Origin: Treponema sp.
Lineage (GTDB): Bacteria; Spirochaetota; Spirochaetia; Treponematales; Breznakiellaceae
Length of the DNA stretch: 5,588 nt
Assembly (NCBI GenBank): GCA_031268245.1
Contig: JAIRXN010000027.1
Location: 1-5,588, forward strand
Reading direction: 5' to 3'
Shown piece by piece: positions 1-5,588 of the stretch. The notes beneath the pieces are model-generated. The model searched no databases, was not told where the DNA came from, and saw only the letters and a list, made by a program, of their open reading frames with translations. The translations under genes and the position numbers were made by a program. Positions within the stretch are counted from its first letter, which is position 1. The number at the start of each line of letters is the position of its first letter.

Positions 1-67
1 ATAGTTTGAATGAAAGGGAAGAGAAACCTTTATGAAAAGGGAGGGAAAATGAAGGGCGCTCTATTCC

Positions 68-98
68 GTTCGTGTTGGTTCGTGTCGTTCGTGGCAAA
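68..98. repeat. Triple TTCGTG short direct repeat
   Basis: Three copies of TTCGTG start at 69, 79 and 88, separated by short G/T-rich spacers, and the third copy runs into GGCAAATTT. The copies are 10 and 9 bases apart, about one helical turn. From memory, similar clustered TTCGTG motifs occur between genes in many unrelated bacterial genomes; no function is known to me. It lies downstream of the operon in a gene-free stretch. It could be a dispersed intergenic repeat or chance; the regular spacing is what can be seen directly. Confidence 0.5.
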
Positions 99-142
99 TT
101 TCTTCAGTAAAAGTCAAACTGCTGGTATAAGACAGAACACTA

Positions 143-182
143 AGAGCCTGTCTATAATGTAGACACATTATGGACAGACTCT
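143..182 (-). repeat. Long imperfect inverted repeat just after the last operon gene (terminator-like or small mobile repeat)
   Basis: Two 18-base arms (143-160 and 165-182) match at 16 of 18 positions and are separated by a 4-base loop, AGAC. The structure begins 2 bases after the stop codon of the upstream minus-strand gene, so a transcript would fold into a long hairpin where an operon should end. The bases after it on the minus strand (TTAGTGTTCTG) are not a clean U tract, so a classical intrinsic terminator is not established. The outer sequence AGAGTCTGTCCATAATG loosely resembles IS256-type insertion-sequence ends, and ACTAA occurs on both flanks (139-143 and 184-188), so a tiny palindromic mobile repeat is an alternative. 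Confidence 0.7.
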
Positions 183-184
183 AA

Positions 185-1522
185 CTAATAAATCGGGACC
201 TTCAGGCCGAAACGGATCTGGGGAGCTTCGAAATAGAGGAAATCCGCCATCTTCTTCTGGGCATAACCGGAATCTTCAAAACCCTTGGAAGCCGATTCCT
301 TGTAGTCCTGCCCCAGCACGTAGAGGCCGAAACCAATGTCCCCGAAGAGCCTGAAATGGGGATCTATCTCCCATTCATACCCTACCGCAGGACTGAGACC
401 GAAAGGACTGAAACTGTCGAAGCCGCCGTTTTCGGCATCAAGGCGGAACGATACAAGACAGCGGAGGTAGGGCTTGGGGATTCCCGGTTCATTCATGCGG
501 AAACGGTACCCTATACCGGCACGGGGTTCCAGCAGGGAAAGGGTGTTAAAGCTGGTTCTCAGCGGCGTATCGTCATCCGTCAGGGCAAGGCCAATTATCT
601 GCTGCCCCAGTCCCAGGCTGAAAAACCAGCCGTAGGATTTAAGGGCAAATGAAACATCCAGTTCGGGGATACGGGCCTGTAACAGGGTCAAATCTATCGA
701 AAAGTGATTGAAACGTTGTTGGGGCAGCGTCAGAACTCTCCGATCCCGGTCGGCAAAGAAAGTACCTTTCCGTACCGCATAGTTCCAGTGGGTCATCTCC
801 CAGTCGTAGGTGGCCGGCATGGGCACGTAGAGGCTCATCTGTCCCGAGGGGGGAATGGTCAGAACGCTTGAGGTAATTCCGGTAATGAGGGCGCCGGGGG
901 GGCCGGAAATCAACAGTTCGGGCCGGATTATGGGTTTGATAAATTCTTCCAGATCGTTTGCCAGAGGTATCCAGTAATAGGCGAGGAGATCCGCCTCGGT
1001 GGGGATACTTTCATCAATAACATTCTCCACCGTATGGAAGGGGTTAAAAGAGTCGCGAATCGTGTAACGGGCCCGGGCATGAGGATTGACCGCATCGATC
1101 TCTCCATCCAGAAGAATATCTACGGTAACAAAGTAACCTTCCCTGGCGGCCTCCGCCTGTAGACCTGCGTCATCATCCGCATAATAAGCGGAAAGGGGCC
1201 GCACTCCGGCTGTATTGGAGACATTTCCCAGCATACAACGGATCGAATAATCCCAGTAGTCCCTGTCGGGGAAGGGGCCTGCGTATTCATCCCATATATA
1301 AACACCCGCTTCGGTGGCAAGAAAATAAAAATCTTCGTCAATCCTGAAACGGTAGAGCACGTCAAGGCTTCCCGGCAAGATCTCAGTTTCCGTGTAACCG
1401 CTCTGGGCGCTTAACGCAAGCGGAAAGATAAGGGCTGCGCTAAAACCCAAGAGGAAAACCATACGGCGAAGCTTCCGGCGGCCGCGGGCCCGGTTGAGGT
1501 TCAAGAGAGGGGCTTTTACCAT
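185..1522 (-). CDS. Putative outer-membrane beta-barrel protein with periplasmic N-terminal region and PEGA-like segment (445 aa)
   Basis: This is not a named family I recognise. A basic n-region (RRKLRR, 15-20) and hydrophobic stretch (21-38) form a signal peptide with probable cleavage near LSA-QS (39-40). Residues about 45-200 are an alpha/beta region faintly like TolB/CsgG-type N-terminal domains (strand FVTVDILLDGEI, then a helix containing LANDLEEFI). Residues about 200-270 resemble a PEGA/Ig-like repeat: GPPGA near 207, then short strands with aromatic turns. Residues about 290-445 show alternating hydrophobic strands, glycines and tight turns, ending in a C-terminal Tyr, as outer-membrane barrels do. 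The start overlaps the preceding stop by 7 bases, with GGAG at 1533-1536, 10 bases upstream. Met21 is an alternative start but would lose the signal peptide's positive charges. It is the last gene of the cluster. Export is well supported; the barrel is probable; the N-terminal domain calls are weak. Confidence 0.85.
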   Translation of the reverse strand: MVKAPLLNLNRARGRRKLRRMVFLLGFSAALIFPLALSAQSGYTETEILPGSLDVLYRFRIDEDFYFLATEAGVYIWDEYAGPFPDRDYWDYSIRCMLGNVSNTAGVRPLSAYYADDDAGLQAEAAREGYFVTVDILLDGEIDAVNPHARARYTIRDSFNPFHTVENVIDESIPTEADLLAYYWIPLANDLEEFIKPIIRPELLISGPPGALITGITSSVLTIPPSGQMSLYVPMPATYDWEMTHWNYAVRKGTFFADRDRRVLTLPQQRFNHFSIDLTLLQARIPELDVSFALKSYGWFFSLGLGQQIIGLALTDDDTPLRTSFNTLSLLEPRAGIGYRFRMNEPGIPKPYLRCLVSFRLDAENGGFDSFSPFGLSPAVGYEWEIDPHFRLFGDIGFGLYVLGQDYKESASKGFEDSGYAQKKMADFLYFEAPQIRFGLKVPIY

Positions 1523-2751
1523 TTCATCATCACTCCAATCGAAGTATAAAAATCATCCTTCCCAAGCTTTGCCTTCTCAAAAGCGTCCCGCCCGTAACTC
1601 AGCGCGGAAGGAGCGCGGAGGGAGCCTGTAATGGCCCACTGGGGGAAATGGTATTCCAGGCCCAGCCGGATTGGATCCGCCTGAAAATTGGATTCTTTGT
1701 CCGAGAAGAGGAGAGCAATACCGCTGCCGAGAAGGAAACGGAAACGCCAGGTATTCCCGGGCTGGAGATACAATCCTCCTCCCAGGCGCAATTCCTGGTG
1801 CAGGGCGTCCTTGCCTCCGGAAAGAACGCTGTTGTCACGCCAGAATTCCCAGTCGGCTTGCAGGAAAAACCTGTCCGGCGCAAGGTGAAAACGGTATTCA
1901 AGATCCGCCGCATAGTTATCCATGCCCCGGAAAGAAGAATTCAAACCCAGGGAGTGCCTGGTACGTTTCTGGAGGCTCTTCAATCCTTTTTCCTCTGCGG
2001 TAATTCCGTTGGGCAGAAAGAATACTTCGGACCAGAAGCCTTTCTTGACCGCAGTCCCGGTAATTTTCCTGTTTTGGGGAAAGAGAACCAGTTCCCCTTC
2101 CAGGGCCCCATGTTCTATTTTCCCCGCACTCTTTCCGGTTTCGTCCCCGTACAATATCTCCATCCCTTCCTGGTAGGATCTGTACTTCTGCCCCTCCCCG
2201 GATGCGGCAATGCCGTCAAAACGGAGAACCGCTTCCGATTTGCGCCAGGAATTTGACAGCCTGTAGAGGGAGGCGTCGATCACGGCGGGAGCGGACACTC
2301 CGGCTATCAGGGCTACGGAAAAAGAATCCGTGGCGCGTACCTCATTGTGGGCTAAACTGTACAGATCGTAGCGCCAGAAGAGCCGGTCATCCCGGAAGAG
2401 CGTGGAAAGCGCCAGGGCGTATTGAGTACCCGTTCCAACGCAGGCGTCAAACAGCTTTGCCTTATCGATTTTTATCGAATTCTCCGCCGCTTCCAGGGGA
2501 AGCTTCCGGGCATACTGTAGGTTCAAGGTTCCCAGCATCAAAATAGCCGCATCTTCGGTGTAATTTATGGCATTGATTATATCTTCTTCATCTCCGTCGT
2601 AACCCTGGCGGCTCAACAGAAAGACAAGGGAAGTATCTAAGGTTTCCTCTTCCTGGGCCCCGGTGTAAACCGGAAAAACAGGGAGAAACATCAACACAGA
2701 AACTACCGGGATGAGAAGGGAAAATAATTTTTGAAGGAGTTTGGTTTTCAT
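1516..2751 (-). CDS. Putative exported envelope protein with C-terminal barrel-like domain (411 aa)
   Basis: I do not recognise a named family. The N-terminus has lysines at 2, 4 and 8 and a hydrophobic run (9-30) ending TGAQ, a good signal peptide with cleavage near 32. Residues about 40-170 alternate strands and helices, reminiscent of the TolB/CsgG-like periplasmic domains found in spirochaete envelope proteins. Residues about 180-250 look PEGA-like: GMEILYGDETGKSAG, then FPQNRKITGTAVKKGFW. Residues about 265-411 contain amphipathic strands (LEYRFHL, LRLGGGLYL, IRLGLEYHF) and the chain ends MMKW, with a terminal Trp typical of outer-membrane barrels. The start ATG lies 1 base after the cyclase stop (TAA-G-ATG). 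No good Shine-Dalgarno sits at normal distance, so translation probably relies on reinitiation. Its layout parallels the next gene, suggesting two diverged members of one architecture; the function is unknown. Confidence 0.85.
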   Translation of the reverse strand: MKTKLLQKLFSLLIPVVSVLMFLPVFPVYTGAQEEETLDTSLVFLLSRQGYDGDEEDIINAINYTEDAAILMLGTLNLQYARKLPLEAAENSIKIDKAKLFDACVGTGTQYALALSTLFRDDRLFWRYDLYSLAHNEVRATDSFSVALIAGVSAPAVIDASLYRLSNSWRKSEAVLRFDGIAASGEGQKYRSYQEGMEILYGDETGKSAGKIEHGALEGELVLFPQNRKITGTAVKKGFWSEVFFLPNGITAEEKGLKSLQKRTRHSLGLNSSFRGMDNYAADLEYRFHLAPDRFFLQADWEFWRDNSVLSGGKDALHQELRLGGGLYLQPGNTWRFRFLLGSGIALLFSDKESNFQADPIRLGLEYHFPQWAITGSLRAPSALSYGRDAFEKAKLGKDDFYTSIGVMMKW

Positions 2752-2752
2752 C

Positions 2753-4411
2753 TTATTTTTCGGTCATTACCTCTACGCCGTCCCAGCTTTCCGGAGGCGG
2801 ATTTTTGCTATAGATACGGCAGCGTTCCCTGAAACGCAGGGCCGCCGGATCATCGGGCAGCAGGGCGAGAATCTTGTCGAATAAGCCGAGACTCTCCTTG
2901 AAATTCCGCCTGTAGTAGAGATCCGCTCCTTCGGCATGGAATTTCCAGGCTTCTTTCTCCTGGGGAGAAGGCTTGAGCCGGGTGGTGTAGATGAACACTC
3001 CCGTCTTTTTACCCTTCACCGCAACCCGGTCTATTACCCGGCAGGCAAGTTCGTTTTTAATCCTTTCCGCTACCATTTCGCTGAATAGAATCGGTTCATG
3101 GTACATTTTGGTAAGCCCTTCCAGCCGGGAAGCAAGGTTAACCGCATCCCCGATAACCGTATAATTCATCTTCTTGTCGCAGCCGATATTCCCTACGGTT
3201 ACCTGGCCAAAGTTGATCCCGACGCCGATGCGGAATTCCGGCGCTCTGAGTTCCCTCTGTATACGGTTAAACTCTTCAAGGCCGTCCGTCATTTCAAGGC
3301 CGGTCATGACGGCGGAGAGGGCGTCGTTTTCGCCAAAAACCGGAGCGCCGAACATCGCCATGATGGCGTCCCCGATGTATTTGTCCACTACCCCGTTCCG
3401 GTTGACGATAATATCGACCATGATGGAAAAATAGCGGTTAAGGGAATTGACCAGTTCGTCCGGGGCCATGCCTTCCGAAATGGTGGTAAAACTGCGGATA
3501 TCGGAAAAGAGAATGGCAATATCCCTGTTGTTTCCCACCAGCATCTTTTCGGGGTTAATAAAGACTTCGTCGATTACATCCTTGGGTACATAAAGCTGGA
3601 AAATATTGCGGATCTTGTTTTCCCGTTTCCGGGCCGAAGCCGCATCGAATGCATACTGGCGGATCTGCGCGTATGCCCCGGATATGGTCTTGAGCATACT
3701 GTTGAAGGTATGGGAAAGCTGGCCGATCTCATCATTATAATAGACAGGCGCTTCTTCGTTCATATTGTTTGTCTTGATGACCCGCCGCATCGTATTGACA
3801 AGACCTTCCAGGGGCCGGGAAAGGTAGGAAGCCATGAGAAGGATAAGGAGAACGCCCGCCAGAATCGCCGCCAGAAGAATGATAAGCGAGGCATTGAATA
3901 TCGTTTCTACCCGGCCGTAGAAAACGTCCTGTCTTTCTGAAGCAAAGACCTGCCAGCCGAACAGCAGCAGGGGACTGGTATAGGCTACCCGTTTTTCCCC
4001 GCCCGCCGTTATGGAAATAAATTCACTGCGGCTTTCATCATAATAGATTTTCAGGGCTTTGCGGTCCGCCTCCGTAAGAGTTACGGCCCCGGCGGTCATG
4101 ACCACTTCCCCGCTGCGATCCAGGGCAAACACCGCCTCGGTTTCGCTGCGGAGCAGGATCATGGCATAGGTTTCCACCGCGGACATGGCGGCCTTTTCCA
4201 TGGCCGGAATTCCAACCACGTTGTTTTCCACAAGGAGGTTCCACTGGGAGTCGGCAAAGATCCCAAGCTGTTCCGAGCGGTAGGTAAGGGACTCCACCGC
4301 CAGGCGGTTCACGGAAGAGGCCGCCAGGAAGTAGGACGCAAAACCTACCAGAGCCACGGAGGCAACCAGCAGGGGGAGAACGACTATCAGTATCTTTGCT
4401 TTTATCTTCAT
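2753..4411 (-). CDS. Membrane-bound class III adenylate cyclase (Cache-HAMP-cyclase-TPR-like tail)
   Basis: It converts ATP to cAMP in the cytoplasm under control of an outward-facing sensor. Transmembrane segments at about 7-30 and 174-196 flank a single Cache-like extracytoplasmic domain (31-170). A HAMP linker follows (about 197-250, with LSRPLEGLV and DEIGQLSHTFN), then a coupling segment with FQLYVPKDVIDEVF (271-284). The catalytic domain (about 295-475) is complete. It has metal aspartates D304 (FSDIRSFT) and D348 (DKYIGDAIMAMFG), adenine-selecting K344 and T418 (YTVIGD), and transition-state N425 and R429 (VNLASR). Lys plus Thr points to ATP rather than GTP and to the class IIIb pattern. 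Residues 485-532 form one TPR-like helical pair, and the tail PPPESWDGV is typical of such cyclases. The start has AAGGGA about 6 bases upstream. It follows the 164-aa barrel gene by 29 bases and abuts the 411-aa gene. The ligand is unknown. Confidence 0.95.
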   Translation of the reverse strand: MKIKAKILIVVLPLLVASVALVGFASYFLAASSVNRLAVESLTYRSEQLGIFADSQWNLLVENNVVGIPAMEKAAMSAVETYAMILLRSETEAVFALDRSGEVVMTAGAVTLTEADRKALKIYYDESRSEFISITAGGEKRVAYTSPLLLFGWQVFASERQDVFYGRVETIFNASLIILLAAILAGVLLILLMASYLSRPLEGLVNTMRRVIKTNNMNEEAPVYYNDEIGQLSHTFNSMLKTISGAYAQIRQYAFDAASARKRENKIRNIFQLYVPKDVIDEVFINPEKMLVGNNRDIAILFSDIRSFTTISEGMAPDELVNSLNRYFSIMVDIIVNRNGVVDKYIGDAIMAMFGAPVFGENDALSAVMTGLEMTDGLEEFNRIQRELRAPEFRIGVGINFGQVTVGNIGCDKKMNYTVIGDAVNLASRLEGLTKMYHEPILFSEMVAERIKNELACRVIDRVAVKGKKTGVFIYTTRLKPSPQEKEAWKFHAEGADLYYRRNFKESLGLFDKILALLPDDPAALRFRERCRIYSKNPPPESWDGVEVMTEK

Positions 4412-4420
4412 AATATTCCC
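4412..4420 (-). promoter_or_regulatory. Ribosome binding site of the cyclase gene
   Basis: On the minus strand GGG (4420-4418) forms the core of AAGGGA, 6-7 bases before the ATG at 4411. The two A residues before it belong to the second copy of the 12-base duplication at 4421-4432, so that duplication contributes to the Shine-Dalgarno. It supports Met1, which also gives the first membrane segment its expected basic start (KIKAK). Confidence 0.55.
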
Positions 4421-4452
4421 TTAGAAACGGCAGCCTTTCGTTAGAAACGGCA
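4421..4452. repeat. 12-bp direct repeat duplicating the end of the small barrel gene
   Basis: TTAGAAACGGCA occurs at 4421-4432 and again at 4441-4452, with 8 bases between, a 20-base period. The copy at 4441-4452 encodes the last codons of the 164-aa protein (Cys-Arg-Phe-stop). The second copy lies in the 29-base gap before the cyclase, in a different reading frame. It looks like a small tandem duplication, possibly by replication slippage. Confidence 0.8.
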
Positions 4453-4935
4453 TCCCATCCTCATACCGATTCCCCAAATAAAGGGATACCCCGTTTTAAG
4501 GTAGGGTTCCGCATAGTAATCGCCGTCATGGAAGGGGAAACGGAAACCCCCGCTTACTCCTCCAAGAAAACGGGGTAAAAAATCACCGTCTTTTTCTATG
4601 GCAAAGCTCATCCCCAGGTCTCCCTGGACAAAGAAGCCTCCGCCGGGGAAACCCGGATTATAGAAGTACCAGCGGGCCAGAATTTCGGGATCAATGGTGG
4701 TAGAGACGGAAAAGTCATCGCTGACGGTGAGGGCGGCCCCGGCGACTATGTACTTGAAATGATCAAAATCCACCATGAGAGTGCGGCCGAACGCAAGGCC
4801 GTATTCGGTGTTCATGTTCCCTTCCAGGCCGATACCAAGGCGGAACTTATTTTCTTCAGCCTGTAAAGCCAAAAGGCCCACAAAAAGAAACAGGATCAGG
4901 AATACGATCCCTCTATGCGGCGCGGTGCGTACCAT
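4441..4935 (-). CDS. Small exported outer-membrane barrel-like protein (164 aa)
   Basis: I do not recognise a named family. Residues 1-26 form a signal peptide: basic R3 and R8, a hydrophobic core IVFLILFLFVGLLAL, and cleavage probably after LQA (26). The mature chain of about 138 residues is rich in Gly, Phe and Tyr with alternating strands (FRLGIGLEG, YIVAGAALTV, FFVQGDLGMSFAI, FLGGVSGGFRFPF, WGIGMRMGCRF) and ends in Phe. That fits a small barrel of about eight strands, the size class of OmpA- or OmpW-like barrels. There is one cysteine (C162), not in a lipobox, so it is not a lipoprotein. The start is supported by GGAG at 4943-4946, 7 bases upstream. It is the first gene of the cluster and lies just ahead of the cyclase. 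Surface location and any sensory link are inferences. Confidence 0.85.
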   Translation of the reverse strand: MVRTAPHRGIVFLILFLFVGLLALQAEENKFRLGIGLEGNMNTEYGLAFGRTLMVDFDHFKYIVAGAALTVSDDFSVSTTIDPEILARWYFYNPGFPGGGFFVQGDLGMSFAIEKDGDFLPRFLGGVSGGFRFPFHDGDYYAEPYLKTGYPFIWGIGMRMGCRF

Positions 4936-4942
4936 TTTTCTG

Positions 4943-4946
4943 CTCC
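4943..4946 (-). promoter_or_regulatory. Ribosome binding site of the 164-aa gene
   Basis: GGAG on the minus strand lies 7 bases before the ATG at 4935. It is the clearest Shine-Dalgarno in the cluster, which fits this gene being the first translated one. The later genes have weaker sites or depend on coupling. Confidence 0.6.
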
Positions 4947-5017
4947 GGTAAAAACAATCTGTCTTCCGGGCCCGGTTCCAGACCTGAGTCTTGAAACAAC
5001 CCGTTCAAAATATCCTT

Positions 5018-5046
5018 ATTATTACACGCCGTTAAAAAAAATGCAA
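5018..5046 (-). promoter_or_regulatory. Candidate sigma70-type promoter for the four-gene cluster
   Basis: On the minus strand TTGCAT (5046-5041) could be a -35 and AATAAT (5023-5018) a -10, separated by exactly 17 bases that include most of a T8 tract. The start of transcription would fall near 5010, leaving a leader of roughly 75 bases before the 164-aa gene. The -35 matches the consensus in only its first three bases, so the call rests on the -10, the spacing and the position in the only sizeable gap upstream of the cluster. Confidence 0.35.
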
Positions 5047-5057
5047 GTACGGGCTTC

Positions 5058-5149
5058 TGATCCTGTCTATCGCAGGGGCGTGATCCTGTCTATCTCACCG
5101 GCATGATCCAGGCTGTCTTACGGGCATGATCCAGGCCGGATCAGGTGAG
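5058..5149. repeat. Four tandem 23-bp units in the intergenic gap
   Basis: TGATCC begins at 5058, 5081, 5104 and 5127, exactly 23 bases apart each time. Units 1 and 2 agree at 19 of 23 positions, including the first 14; units 2 and 3 at 18 of 23. Unit 4 matches unit 3 over its first 10 bases and then diverges into an inverted copy of its own start. The period is not a multiple of three and no gene spans it, so it is not a coding repeat. It sits between the stop of the DUF4469 protein and the candidate operon promoter. It could be a dispersed intergenic repeat, an array of protein-binding sites or a 3'-end processing structure. Confidence 0.75.
5127..5143 (-). terminator. Short stem-loop after the DUF4469-type gene (weak terminator candidate)
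   Basis: TGATCC and GGATCA form a perfect 6-bp inverted repeat around a 5-base loop, 10 bases beyond the stop codon of the partial gene. No U tract follows directly; the nearest T8 run on the minus strand is about 85 bases on, at 5041-5034. It may mark a 3' end or may be only the edge of the 23-bp repeat array. Confidence 0.3.
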
Positions 5150-5153
5150 CGAT

Positions 5154-5588
5154 CTAACTTTGGGCGGTAAGCTCGATGTCTGACGTTACGGTGCGGAGCT
5201 CTTTGAGGAGGGTTCCGCTGTTCCGGGCGGAGGACTGGGTGATTACTTCCACAAAGTAGGTGTAGCCCGCGGTTAAGCTCTGGGGGACGAGGACTTTGAG
5301 GAGGTGGGGTTCGTTGACCGCTATGGCTTTGGCCGGGTAGCGCTGGCCGTTGGGGCCGTTGAAGAATACCCCCGCTTCGTCCTTGTGTTCGTCGTCGGCT
5401 TCCACCTTGAGGCCGTAGCCGCGGATGGCCAGGATGTTGTCCAGCGTTACCGTCTGGTCCACCAGGCCCGTCGCTTCGTCGGTGATTTCGCCGATGACCC
5501 CTTCGGCGGTGTCCATGCCGTCAATATCAACCTTGACCCGTTCCTTGATGTACTCGCGCAGACGCAGGGCGGTCTGGAGCCGGGCTTC
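5154..5588 (-). CDS. Partial HU-like DNA-binding / DUF4469 domain protein (C-terminal 144 aa)
   Basis: The gene enters from the right edge and its start is not in the window. The frame is open from 5588, and the Met at 5516 is internal, because 24 in-frame codons precede it without a stop. Visible residues 1-55 (including ARLQTALRLREYIKERVKVD, VTLDNILAIRGYGLKVEAD) fit the end of the HU/IHF-like module and linker that precede DUF4469 in spirochaete and Bacteroidetes proteins. Residues about 70-144 fit DUF4469 itself, a predicted Ig-like fold: NEPHLLKVLVP, then SLTAGYTYFVEVITQSS, then LLKELR. No signal peptide can be judged. Such proteins are thought to bind DNA in the nucleoid, but their specific role is unknown. 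The stop TAG is 218 bases upstream of the next gene, so it is probably a separate transcription unit. Confidence 0.8.
   Translation of the reverse strand, partial: EARLQTALRLREYIKERVKVDIDGMDTAEGVIGEITDEATGLVDQTVTLDNILAIRGYGLKVEADDEHKDEAGVFFNGPNGQRYPAKAIAVNEPHLLKVLVPQSLTAGYTYFVEVITQSSARNSGTLLKELRTVTSDIELTAQS

Noticed and set aside
10..162. Small plus-strand frame of 50 codons (or 37 from the ATG at 49, preceded by GGGAGGG)
   Set aside because: The Shine-Dalgarno-like sequence is attractive, but the frame runs through the TTCGTG repeat and ends inside the palindrome, so its content is explained by repeats; no known small protein is recognisable.
356..652. 98-codon plus-strand open frame
   Set aside because: It is the antisense shadow of the barrel-like C-terminal region of the 445-aa gene.
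1648..2256. 202-codon plus-strand open frame opposite the 411-aa gene
   Set aside because: It lies entirely antisense to a gene with a signal peptide and barrel-like end, and competing plus-strand frames over the same region look equally random.
3098..3940. 280-codon plus-strand open frame opposite the cyclase
   Set aside because: It is antisense to the conserved catalytic and HAMP regions of a clear adenylate cyclase, and its translation shows no recognisable domain or composition of a real protein.
5034..5046. T8 tract (minus strand) as an intrinsic terminator for the DUF4469-type gene
   Set aside because: No stable stem directly precedes the tract; only 3-bp pairings were found, and the 6-bp stem at 5127-5143 is about 85 bases away.
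5080..5098. GTGA...TCAC dyad near the operon promoter as a CRP/cAMP-receptor site
   Set aside because: The half-sites are separated by 11 bases and not the 6 expected for a CRP-type site, and both halves are explained by the 23-bp repeat units.
5058..5149. CRISPR array
   Set aside because: The units are contiguous, with no unique spacers between repeats, and no cas gene is present.

Overview
The window looks like part of a spirochaete chromosome, most likely a Treponema of the mid-GC, termite-gut type. This is inferred from three things: a membrane-bound class III adenylate cyclase next to several small putative outer-membrane barrels, a partial HU-like/DUF4469 protein, and roughly even base composition. 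No ribosomal RNA or other taxonomic marker is present, so the assignment is tentative.

All recognisable genes are on the minus strand, so transcription runs from high to low coordinates. From 5588 to 5154 is the C-terminal part of a protein with an HU-like segment and a DUF4469-type Ig-like domain; its start lies outside the window. A gene-free gap (4936-5153) follows, holding four tandem 23-bp units, a small inverted repeat and a candidate promoter. Then comes a tight four-gene cluster: a 164-aa secreted small barrel (4441-4935), a 552-aa Cache-HAMP-class III adenylate cyclase with a TPR-like tail (2753-4411), a 411-aa envelope protein (1516-2751) and a 445-aa envelope protein (185-1522). 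The spacings are 29 nt, 1 nt and a 7-nt overlap, which strongly suggests one operon with translational coupling.

The cyclase senses something outside the inner membrane through its Cache-like domain and makes cAMP in the cytoplasm. The three exported partners all end in an aromatic residue after amphipathic beta-rich segments, as outer-membrane barrels do. The two larger ones seem to share a layout: signal peptide, alpha/beta periplasmic part, PEGA-like Ig segment, C-terminal barrel. Whether they feed a signal to the cyclase, or are simply co-expressed with it, cannot be told from sequence.

Downstream of the operon (1-184) there is no convincing gene. It holds an 18-bp-arm imperfect inverted repeat directly after the last stop codon and a triple TTCGTG motif. 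I found no rRNA, tRNA, CRISPR array, transposase or origin.
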